DNA from: DASVXQ01 sp040414855
GTDB lineage: Bacteria > Actinomycetota > CALGFH01
NCBI GenBank assembly: GCA_040414855.1
Contig: JBEDUQ010000037.1
Span: 1 to 20,001 of the forward strand
Length of the DNA: 20,001 nucleotides
Reading direction: 5' to 3'
Shown here: one piece after another, positions 8,500-14,486 of the stretch
Layout: every line of letters begins with the position of its first letter
Numbering within the stretch: position 1 is the stretch's first letter
Position numbers and translations under genes: made by a program
The notes under the pieces: generated by a model
What the model was told of the DNA's origin: nothing
Databases searched by the model: none
Seen by the model: the letters and a program-made list of their open reading frames with translations, nothing else

Positions 8500-9306
8500 T
8501 TACTCCCTCGGGCGGACGTCCGCGCCGGCCAGCGCGTACGCCTCGCGTCGGGCATGCTCCTTGTAGGCCGCGTCGAAGAGCGCGGCGGACCGCTCCGGCC
8601 CCGCCACCGCCGGGGCGGTGATGACCGGCGGCATCGATCCGCGCTCCACGAGCAGCTCGGCGGTCTGCACCTTGATCTCGTTGACCACGGCCACGGCGGC
8701 CACGGTCGACGACGGGCCGACCGGCTGCTCTAGGCCGTCCAGCCGCACCAGCGCGTCGCCCACCGGCGTGCCAAGGTCGATGACCAGGTCGGCGATGTCG
8801 AAGAGGCGCCGCCCGCCATGGTGGGCCAGCGCGGAGGCGCGCGAGTGCGCCACCGAGGTCACCGCGACCACGCGCATCCCGCGCGCACGCGCACCCTCGG
8901 CCATCTCGATGGGAACCGCGGTGACGCCGCTGACGCTGAAGACCATCATGACGTCGCTGCCGCGGAAGGAGAAGTTCGACAGAATGGCCTCGGCCAGGCC
9001 CTCGGTGCGCTCGATGAACATGGCCTGGCGCTGGCCGTTGGCGCCGACGATCTGCGTATGGAAGGTCATGGACAGCTCGACGATCGGATGGAACCCGGGG
9101 AAGGACCCGTAGCGCGGGAACATCTCCTCCACCGCGACGCGCGAGTGACCGGTTCCGAACAGGTGGACCAGGCCCCCGGCGGCGATGGCGTCGGCGCACC
9201 AGGCCGCCGCCCGGGTGATCCGCTCGCCCTCCCGCTCGCTCAACCGCTCGAGCAGACCGATCGCCTCCGCGGTCCATCGTCCGGCCGTCTTTGAAGCCGC
9301 CGCCAT
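8500..9306 (-). CDS. SIS-domain protein, sugar isomerase-like (SIS_2 / UPF0309 type)
   Basis: About 268 residues with one SIS (sugar isomerase) domain. Motifs are HLFGTGHSRVAVEEMFPRYG near residue 50, then the phosphosugar-binding region FSVSGVTAVPIEMAEGARARG, in which Ser-x-Ser-Gly corresponds to the S-x-S-G sugar-phosphate loop. SIS proteins bind or isomerise ketose/aldose phosphates, often amino sugars. I prefer the ATG at 9306 because GGAG precedes it by six bases; a second ATG at 9318 would add four residues (MEFW) but has no good ribosome-binding site. First gene of the importer operon, so the imported sugar is probably its substrate after phosphorylation. Divergent from gntR across a GntR-type operator. 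Isomerase or deaminase activity is inferred from the fold. Confidence 0.85.
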   Translation of the reverse strand: MAAASKTAGRWTAEAIGLLERLSEREGERITRAAAWCADAIAAGGLVHLFGTGHSRVAVEEMFPRYGSFPGFHPIVELSMTFHTQIVGANGQRQAMFIERTEGLAEAILSNFSFRGSDVMMVFSVSGVTAVPIEMAEGARARGMRVVAVTSVAHSRASALAHHGGRRLFDIADLVIDLGTPVGDALVRLDGLEQPVGPSSTVAAVAVVNEIKVQTAELLVERGSMPPVITAPAVAGPERSAALFDAAYKEHARREAYALAGADVRPRE

Positions 9307-9334
9307 CCAGAACTCCATACTTACTAGCCTGATT

Positions 9335-9360
9335 GTCTAGTCATTTCGCGAAGACTAGAC
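9335..9360. promoter_or_regulatory. Inverted-repeat operator and promoter of the GntR gene and SIS operon
   Basis: GTCTAGTC (9335-9342) and GACTAGAC (9353-9360) form a perfect 8-bp inverted repeat around a 10-bp spacer that contains the palindrome TTCGCGAA. Each arm is 7/8 identical to GTCTAGAC, the centre of HutC/DasR-class operators. A plausible plus-strand promoter is TTGTCT (9333-9338), a 17-bp spacer and TAGACT (9356-9361), so one box covers the -35 and the other the -10. A further CTAG lies at 9324-9327. Autoregulation by the adjacent GntR is inferred. Confidence 0.7.
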
Positions 9361-9399
9361 TTGGCCATGGGGGAGGTCAAGGTCTGGTCAAGGGTCTCG

Positions 9400-10158
9400 A
9401 TGCCAAAGCCGTCGCCAGAAGCCCGCTATCAGGAGATCGAACGGTGGCTGCGCCGCCGCGTGCTGCGCTCGTCCCTCGGCGACCCCCTGCCATCCGAGAA
9501 GGAGCTGGCGGCCCAGTTCGGCGTGAGCCGCATGACCGCGCGGCAGGCGGTTCAGAACCTCGCGGCCGAGGGCCTCGTGCAGCGGCGGCGCGGCGCCGGC
9601 ACCTTCGTCGCCCCGCGGCCCATCCACCGTCACGAGGGCTCGCTGATGAGCTTCACGGAGGACATGCGCCGGCGCGGCCTCAAGGCGTCGTCGCGGCTGC
9701 TGGAGGCCGGGCTGCGTCCCGCGACCACTGCCGACCTCGAGGCGCTCCGCCTGCCCGACGGCGCCAGGGTGGTCGCGATCTCACGGCTGCGGCTGGCCGA
9801 CGGCATGCCGCTGGCGATCGAGCACGCCGCGCTGCCGGCGGAGTGCGCGGGCGTGCTCGCCAACGACCTGGAGACCGGCTCGCTGCACGACAGCCTGGTC
9901 GCCGCCGGTCGCGAGCCCGCCGTGTCGCGGTCCTGGATCCGCGCGCGGATCGCGACCGCCGCGGAGGCGCGCCTGCTGGAGATCCCGCCGCGGTCCGCGC
10001 TGCTGGTGGAGCGCCGCATCATCGATGACAGCGAGGGCCGGCCGCTGGAGCACACCGAGACGGCCTACAACGCCGCCAACTACGCCATCGACGCGGTGTT
10101 CAGCTCCTCGAACGCCGCCTCCCAGCCGTACAGCGCCGCGCCCGAGGCGCCGGCGTAG
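9400..10158 (+). CDS. GntR-family transcriptional repressor, HutC/UTRA subfamily
   Basis: A 252-residue regulator. The winged helix-turn-helix fills the first ~75 residues, with LPSEKELAAQFGVSRMTARQAVQNLAAEGLVQRRRGAGTFV; the SRMTxRQA recognition helix is close to that of DasR/YvoA-type proteins. From about residue 90 a UTRA effector domain follows, normally sensing a sugar phosphate or similar metabolite. I chose the ATG at 9400 because AAGGG lies upstream and it leaves room for the inferred transcript start near 9368; starts at 9361 or 9367 would abut the operator and extend the chain by 11-13 residues. It probably represses itself, the SIS/importer operon and the dehydrogenases. The last ~79 bp overlap the convergent ROK gene, giving an atypical Ser/Ala/Pro tail. 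Confidence 0.93.
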   Translation: MPKPSPEARYQEIERWLRRRVLRSSLGDPLPSEKELAAQFGVSRMTARQAVQNLAAEGLVQRRRGAGTFVAPRPIHRHEGSLMSFTEDMRRRGLKASSRLLEAGLRPATTADLEALRLPDGARVVAISRLRLADGMPLAIEHAALPAECAGVLANDLETGSLHDSLVAAGREPAVSRSWIRARIATAAEARLLEIPPRSALLVERRIIDDSEGRPLEHTETAYNAANYAIDAVFSSSNAASQPYSAAPEAPA

Positions 10159-11057
10159 GGGCCGAGCGCCGCCGGCAGGATGCGCACCAGCTCCGGCGGC
10201 GCGATGAAGACGCGGCGCCGCACCTCCTCCTGGAGCGGGCCGAGCAGCAGGTCACCGGCGCCGGCGACGCCCCCGCCCACGACGAAGGCGTCGGGCGCGA
10301 GCAGGACGTAGGCGTTGGCCAGGGCGATGCCCAGCCACTTGACGACGTGGTCGACGGCCGCGCACGCCAGCCGGTCGCCCTGGCGGGCCGCGGCGTACAC
10401 CTCCTCCGCGGTCGCCCGGCCGCCGAGCTCGGCGAAGACGTCCGCGCGGGTCAGCGCCTCGACGCAGCCGGCGTTCCCGCAGCCGCATGGTGGCCCGCCG
10501 GCCAGCACCGTCTGGTGTCCGAACTCGCCGGCGGTGCCCGAGCCGCGCAGGAGCCGGCCGTCCACCACCACGCCGCCGCCGACGCCGGTGCCGAGCACCA
10601 CGCAGACCACCGTGCCGAGCCCGCGGGCCGCGCCGAGCAGCGCCTCGGCGAGGCTGAACGCCCGAGCGTCGTTGATCAGCGCGACCGGCTGGCCGAGCGC
10701 CGCCGTCAGCGGGTCCCGGACCGGGACGCCGTTCCAGTCCCCAGGGAGGTTCGGGATCAACACGGTGCGGCCGGTCTCGGCTTCGAACAGGCCGGGGAGG
10801 CCGACGCCGGTCGCGGCGACCGGGCCGTGGCGGTCGGCCGCGTCCCGGCCGATCTCGGCGAGGCGCTCGACCACGCCGGTTGGGCCGCGGTGCGCCTCGG
10901 TGGGGCGGGTCTCCCGTGCCACGATCTCCACGCCGGCCGCGGAGGGCACCTGGCTCGGCGCTCCCGGACGCTGTCGCGGGTCGCGCTCCTCGATGACCAC
11001 GACCTTGATGTTCGTCCCGCCGAGGTCGAGGCCGAGGTAGCGGCGCGGCTCAGGCAC
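10080..11057 (-). CDS. ROK-family sugar kinase
   Basis: A 325-residue protein of the ROK (repressor, ORF, kinase) family without a DNA-binding domain, so a kinase. It shows the ATP phosphate motif DLGGTNIK (residues 11-18), the catalytic base Asp130 in INDARAF, and the second phosphate loop GTGVGGG (156-162). The ROK signature is GEFGH (Glu178, His181) followed by the zinc ligands Cys191, Cys193 and Cys198 in CGCGNAGC. Members phosphorylate glucose, fructose, allose, N-acetylglucosamine, ManNAc and similar sugars. The start is GTG at 11057, overlapping the end of the DeoC-like gene by 8 bp, so it is the last gene of the lacI-deoC-ROK operon. Its 3' end overlaps gntR by 79 bp. The sugar specificity cannot be read from the sequence. 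Confidence 0.93.
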   Translation of the reverse strand: MPEPRRYLGLDLGGTNIKVVVIEERDPRQRPGAPSQVPSAAGVEIVARETRPTEAHRGPTGVVERLAEIGRDAADRHGPVAATGVGLPGLFEAETGRTVLIPNLPGDWNGVPVRDPLTAALGQPVALINDARAFSLAEALLGAARGLGTVVCVVLGTGVGGGVVVDGRLLRGSGTAGEFGHQTVLAGGPPCGCGNAGCVEALTRADVFAELGGRATAEEVYAAARQGDRLACAAVDHVVKWLGIALANAYVLLAPDAFVVGGGVAGAGDLLLGPLQEEVRRRVFIAPPELVRILPAALGPYAGASGAALYGWEAAFEELNTASMA

Positions 11058-11742
11058 CGGCGCGAACGACGAAGTCGTCGAGGATCGTGGCGGTCGCGGT
11101 GGCGCCGCAGCGTTCCGCGCCCGCCTCCATCACCTCCAGCAGGGCGTCGAGCGTGCGCACGCCGTGGGCGGCCTTCACCTTGACCCGCGGCGACACGCTC
11201 GCGCGCATCAGCCGGATGTCCGCGACGGTCGCGCCGCTCGGCGCGAAGCCGGTGGAGGTCTTGACGTAGTCGGCGCCGGCGGCCTCGACCGCCTTGCAGG
11301 CGACGACCTTCTGATCGTCGCTCAGGTAGGCGTTCTCGAGGATGACCTTGACCACCGCGCCGTCGGCCGCGGCCACCACCTGGCGGATCTCGTCCTCGAC
11401 GCGACCCGGCTCACCCGACCGCAGCCACCCCACGTTGAGCACCATGTCGATCTCGGCCGCGCCCTGGGACCGCACCAGCCCGGCCTCGTGCACCTTGACC
11501 TCGGTGGGCGAGGAGCCATGCGGGAAGCCGACGACCGTTCCCACCTCGACCGGGCTGCCGGCCAGCAGCGAGACGGCGAACGGCACGTCGGCCGGCCGGC
11601 AGCACGCGGTGGCGACGCGGTAGCGGTCGGCAAGCGCGCAGCCGGCCTCCACCTCGGCCGCGAGCAGCTCGGGGCGCAGCAGTGAATGGTCGATGGTGCC
11701 CGCCACCTGCTCGTAGGTGAAGCCTCGGTAGGTTGGAGCCAT
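11050..11742 (-). CDS. Deoxyribose-phosphate aldolase family protein (DeoC-like)
   Basis: A 230-residue class I aldolase of the DeoC/LacD family, a TIM barrel that cleaves sugar phosphates through a Schiff base. It has IDHSLLRP near the N terminus (17-24), Asp99 in EIDMVLNVG, the Schiff-base lysine Lys161 in YVKTSTGF, and the second lysine Lys190 in VKAAHGVRT. The ATG at 11742 has a strong GAGGAGGG site. Two regions deviate: KASGGVRT reads KAAHGVRT, and the phosphate-binding segment near the end, commonly GTSS, reads GATAT (213-217), so the natural substrate may not be deoxyribose 5-phosphate. It follows lacI and overlaps the ROK gene. I withhold the symbol deoC because of these changes; the general aldolase call is secure. 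Confidence 0.88.
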   Translation of the reverse strand: MAPTYRGFTYEQVAGTIDHSLLRPELLAAEVEAGCALADRYRVATACCRPADVPFAVSLLAGSPVEVGTVVGFPHGSSPTEVKVHEAGLVRSQGAAEIDMVLNVGWLRSGEPGRVEDEIRQVVAAADGAVVKVILENAYLSDDQKVVACKAVEAAGADYVKTSTGFAPSGATVADIRLMRASVSPRVKVKAAHGVRTLDALLEVMEAGAERCGATATATILDDFVVRAGA

Positions 11743-11751
11743 TGCCACCCT

Positions 11752-11817
11752 CCTCAGTTGGGCCTCGGTGCAGGACCCGTGGAACCTCAGTTGGGCCTCG
11801 GTGCAGGGCCCGTGGAA
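11752..11817. repeat. 33-bp tandem duplication at the lacI / deoC-like junction
   Basis: Bases 11752-11784 and 11785-11817 are adjacent copies of one 33-mer with a single A/G difference. On the minus strand each copy encodes the last LacI residues (STGPAPRPN) and its TGA. The first copy read already ends lacI, so the second is untranslated and lies before the deoC-like ribosome-binding site. Without the duplication lacI would end 11 bp before the deoC-like ATG; with it the gap is 44 bp. Confidence 0.9.
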
Positions 11818-12800
11818 GCACGCCGGTGGAGCACCGGCACCTTGACGACGCGCCGCCGGCGTGGGCGGCCGTCGATGGCGGCGGAGATGAGCTGGACCGC
11901 CGTGCGGGTGATCCCCTCCCGGTCCCAGTCGAAGGTGGTCAGCGGCGGGGACAGCAGGCCGGACACGGGATGGTTGTCGTACCCGTTGATCGACAGGTCC
12001 GTGGGGATCCGCAGGCCGAGGGCCCGAGCGGCCGCGTAGGCGCCGTAGGCGATGGAATCGGAGATGCAGAACAGCGCGGTGGGGCGGGCGCCCTGACAGA
12101 GCACCTCCCTGGCCGCCTCGGTGGCCGCGCCCAGAGAGTGCGGCGAGGCGTGCACGGTGACGTCGAGGCCGAGCCGGTCCGCCTCGGCCAGCGCGTAGGT
12201 GTCGGTCGGGCGGTCCGGGGTGCTGGCCTGGGTGGAGGTGAGCACCCCGATCCGCCGGTGCCCGAGCTTGCTCAGGTGCTCGAGCGCCAGGGTCACGCCG
12301 GTGCGGTTGTCGAACAGCACCTCCCCGGCCGGATGCGCACCCTGCAGGGAATCCCCGATCGCGACCACCGGCAGGGCCTCGGTCAGCTCGGCCCACAGCT
12401 CGGCGGAGGGATCGAGCGGGAACACCAGCAGGCCGTCGACCCGCTGGTCCCGGAGCCGAAGCCCCAGCGTCTGCTCCCGCTCGGGCTCGCCGCCGGCGTC
12501 CACGATCAGCGCGTACAGGTCCCGGGCGAGCAGCTCGCGCCCGACCAGGGCGACCACCTGCTGCTGCCACAGGTCCTCCAGCGAGCCGGCGAGCAGCCCG
12601 ACCATGCCGGTCCGGCCGCTGGCCAGCGCCCTGGCGATCGGGTGCACCTCGTAGCCAAGCTCGGCGGCCACCCGCCGGACGCGCGCCTCGGTCTCCTTGG
12701 AGACGTGGATGCCGCGCAGCGCATAGGAAACGGCCGCCGTGGACAACCCGGCGGCCTCGGCGACCTGCCTGATCGTGGCTCGTTTGCGTGGTTGCGGCAT
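11787..12800 (-). CDS. LacI-family transcriptional repressor
   Basis: A 337-residue regulator. The N-terminal helix-turn-helix reads ATIRQVAEAAGLSTAAVSYALRG, followed by the hinge YEVHPIARALASGR, in which the leucine that wedges into a central CpG is present. The type I periplasmic-binding-like effector domain starts at GMVGLLAGSLEDLW and ends PLTTFDWDREGITRTAVQLI; its ligand is normally a sugar or sugar phosphate. The ATG at 12800 lacks a strong ribosome-binding site, so translation may be weak, as is usual for repressors. The divergent region carries three operator palindromes with a central CpG, which fit this class, so it probably represses both its own operon (deoC-like, ROK) and the amidohydrolase operon opposite. 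The 33-bp tandem duplication preserves its stop. Confidence 0.94.
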   Translation of the reverse strand: MPQPRKRATIRQVAEAAGLSTAAVSYALRGIHVSKETEARVRRVAAELGYEVHPIARALASGRTGMVGLLAGSLEDLWQQQVVALVGRELLARDLYALIVDAGGEPEREQTLGLRLRDQRVDGLLVFPLDPSAELWAELTEALPVVAIGDSLQGAHPAGEVLFDNRTGVTLALEHLSKLGHRRIGVLTSTQASTPDRPTDTYALAEADRLGLDVTVHASPHSLGAATEAAREVLCQGARPTALFCISDSIAYGAYAAARALGLRIPTDLSINGYDNHPVSGLLSPPLTTFDWDREGITRTAVQLISAAIDGRPRRRRVVKVPVLHRRASTGPAPRPN

Positions 12801-12839
12801 GGAGACAGGCTACCTCGGGAGGGTGACGGGAGGGCGACA

Positions 12840-12855
12840 CCGGCCCCGGGGCCGG
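12840..12855. other. 16-bp perfect GC palindrome in the lacI leader
   Basis: CCGGCCCCGGGGCCGG is perfectly self-complementary and lies 40 bp before the lacI start, between the gene and its operators. It has no loop and no U-run, so it is not a convincing terminator. It could be a minor protein site or a chance GC run. Confidence 0.4.
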
Positions 12856-12861
12856 CGAGGG

Positions 12862-12889
12862 TTGACGCACCTATTGACACGCCTATCAG
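12862..12889 (+). promoter_or_regulatory. Probable promoter of the amidohydrolase operon, with a 12-bp repeat
   Basis: TTGACG (12862-12867), a 16-bp spacer and TATCAG (12884-12889) form a possible sigma-70-type promoter. A second TTGACA lies at 12874-12879. The two are parts of a 12-bp repeat, TTGACGCACCTAT and TTGACACGCCTAT. The -10 overlaps the first LacI operator, which fits repression by promoter occlusion. Confidence 0.45.
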
Positions 12890-12928
12890 TGAAGCGCTTC
12901 ACTGAATCGCTTCACTGAAGCGGTTCAC
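12886..12928. promoter_or_regulatory. Array of three tandem LacI-type operators
   Basis: Three palindromes follow head to tail: TGAAGCGCTTCA (12890-12901), TGAATCGCTTCA (12903-12914) and TGAAGCGGTTCA (12916-12927). Each is centred on CpG, each is followed by C, and the pitch is exactly 13 bp. The first extends to a perfect 20-bp palindrome, TCAGTGAAGCGCTTCACTGA (12886-12905). They lie between lacI and the amidohydrolase gene and match the central-CpG symmetry of LacI-family sites. The last ends 12 bp before the start codon at 12940. Confidence 0.85.
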
Positions 12929-12939
12929 CTGGGGGAGCC

Positions 12940-13839
12940 ATGCGTGTCGACGTGCATCAGCATCTGTGGCCTGACTCGCTCCTGGAGGCCCTGCGCCACC
13001 GTCGGCGCGCGCCGAGGATGATCGGCTGGACGCTTGTGCTGGACGGCGAGCCCGAGTTCGCCGTCGACCCGGCCGACCACGACGTGGCACGGCGCCAGTC
13101 CCAGGCGTACGACGATGAGCTGGACCTCGTGCTGCTGTCGCCCTCCAGCCCACTCGGCATCGAGTGGCTCGCGCCGGAAGAGGCGCTGCCGCTGCTGGAC
13201 GCGTACCACCAGGGCGTGCTCGAGCTGCCGTCCCCGTTCCTCGCCTGGGCCTCCGTGTGCCTGAGCGACGTCGATCCCTCCAGGGTCGAGCTGGAGCTGC
13301 TGCGCGGCTGCGTGGGGCTCCAGCTCCCGGCGACGGCGCTCCAGGACGCCGAGGGCTACGAGCGCTGCGCGCCGCTGCTGGACCTCCTCGAGGTCCGCGA
13401 CCGCCCCCTGTTCATTCATCCCGGCGCCGCCCCGCCGGCTGCATGCGATACGCCGGCGTGGTGGCCGGCGATGGTTCCGTACGTGCAACAGATGCACGCC
13501 GCCTGGTTCGCGTTCCGCGCCTTCGGCCGGCCTCGCCACCCGAGGCTGCGGGTCTGCTTCGCGATGCTCGCCGGCCTCGCGCCCCTGCACGGGGAGCGGC
13601 TGCGCGCGCGCGGCGGCGACCGCGGCGCGGTGGACCCGAAGGTCTTCGTCGAGACCTCGTCCTATGGCACGCGGGCGGTCGACGCCATCGTCCGCGTGCT
13701 CGGGGTCGACGCGGTCGTGCTCGGGTCGGACCGGCCCTACGCCACCCCCGCCGATCCGCTCCTCGGTCCGGCGGCCGCTTACGCGATGCGATCCGAGAAC
13801 CCCGCCCACCTGCTCGACGTCGAAGGAGTGATGGGATGA
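12940..13839 (+). CDS. Metal-dependent amidohydrolase (amidohydrolase_2 family)
   Basis: A 299-residue TIM-barrel hydrolase. The N-terminal metal motif is VDVHQH (His6, His8), a third His is in LFIHPG (His160), and the late metal Asp is in VLGSDRPYA (Asp264). This is the pattern of the amidohydrolase_2 group (PF04909), which includes lactone hydrolases, decarboxylases and small-amide hydrolases; no carboxylated lysine is required. A GGGGGAG site precedes the ATG. First gene of an operon with the cupin (4-bp overlap, ATGA) and the lyase-like gene, under the LacI operator array. It might open a ring or lactone formed downstream of the lyase, as imidazolonepropionase does in histidine breakdown, but it is not HutI and this is only an analogy. 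Confidence 0.85.
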   Translation: MRVDVHQHLWPDSLLEALRHRRRAPRMIGWTLVLDGEPEFAVDPADHDVARRQSQAYDDELDLVLLSPSSPLGIEWLAPEEALPLLDAYHQGVLELPSPFLAWASVCLSDVDPSRVELELLRGCVGLQLPATALQDAEGYERCAPLLDLLEVRDRPLFIHPGAAPPAACDTPAWWPAMVPYVQQMHAAWFAFRAFGRPRHPRLRVCFAMLAGLAPLHGERLRARGGDRGAVDPKVFVETSSYGTRAVDAIVRVLGVDAVVLGSDRPYATPADPLLGPAAAYAMRSENPAHLLDVEGVMG

Positions 13840-14333
13840 CCTGGGACGCCCTGCCAGCACGGCTGCTGGACAAGCACGAGCTCCAGATGCTCGTCGACGA
13901 CTGTTCGACCAACCCGGAGCTGTGGCGCGACCACCTCGCGTTCTCCGACGACAAGCGCCACTACGTGTCCCTGTACCGCGACGAGCACGTCGACGTCTGG
14001 CTGCTGTGCTGGACGAGGGCCAACGACACGGGCTGGCACGACCATGACATCTCCTCGGGCGCGGTCCGCGTCGTCGAGGGCGCTGTGGCCGAGTCGAACC
14101 CGCGGATCGGCGGCGAGCACGTCGTCTCGGTGATCCCGGCGGGCGGGTCGTTCTGCTTCGGGCCGGAGCACATCCATCGGATGACCGGGGAGCTCGACGG
14201 GACCGTGACCATCCACGCCTACTCACCGCCACTGTGGCGACTCGGCCAGTACTCGCTCAGCGCCGACGGCGTCATGCGCCGCGTGTCGGTCAGCTACGCC
14301 GAGGAGCTGCGCCCGCTCGACCCCGCGGCCTGA
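13836..14333 (+). CDS. Cysteine dioxygenase-like cupin (thiol dioxygenase family)
   Basis: A 165-residue small cupin resembling type I cysteine dioxygenase (PF05995). The 3-His iron site is visible as WHDHD (His68, His70) and EHIHR (His112 or His114). The catalytic H-x-Y-S-P-P motif is intact as HAYSPP (His127, Tyr129). The position of the mammalian cross-linking Cys is Gly75, as in bacterial members. By eye the Y-x-R substrate-carboxylate arginine of cysteine dioxygenase falls on Ser in HYVSLYR, so the thiol substrate may not be cysteine. The ATG overlaps the amidohydrolase stop and has AAGGAG upstream. It would oxidise a thiol to a sulfinate with O2 in the cytosol. It sits directly before a lyase-family gene, suggesting a sulfur-containing substrate or intermediate. 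Confidence 0.82.
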   Translation: MTWDALPARLLDKHELQMLVDDCSTNPELWRDHLAFSDDKRHYVSLYRDEHVDVWLLCWTRANDTGWHDHDISSGAVRVVEGAVAESNPRIGGEHVVSVIPAGGSFCFGPEHIHRMTGELDGTVTIHAYSPPLWRLGQYSLSADGVMRRVSVSYAEELRPLDPAA

Positions 14334-14401
14334 GGCGCGACCGTGGCCCTGGCCAGACGCGTCGCCCGCGACGGGGCGCCCCCGGCACCCCTGACGCCGC
14401 C

Positions 14402-14446
14402 GGAGCCCCCGGCACCCCCGGCACCCCCGGCACCCCCGGCACCGCC
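14402..14446 (+). repeat. 9-bp C-rich tandem repeats before the lyase-like gene
   Basis: Five consecutive 9-bp units run 14402-14446: GGAGCCCCC, three exact copies of GGCACCCCC and GGCACCGCC; another GGAGCCCCC lies at 14465-14473. In the lyase frame they encode Pro-Ala-Pro units. If translation starts at GTG 14343 this is a proline-rich N-terminal extension; if it starts at ATG 14487 it is untranslated leader. Such runs change length easily by slippage. Confidence 0.8.
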
Positions 14447-14486
14447 AGAGCCCCAGGCGCACCCGGAGCCCCCGGAGCCGCGGGCG

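Noticed and set aside
11050..12870. Apparent 606-residue fusion ending in the DeoC-like aldolase
   Set aside because: The extra N-terminal part is an out-of-frame reading of lacI; the aldolase has its own ATG and strong ribosome-binding site at 11742.
12862..12928. Short regular repeats as a mini CRISPR array
   Set aside because: Units are 12-13 bp without spacers, palindromic and within a promoter; they fit operators.
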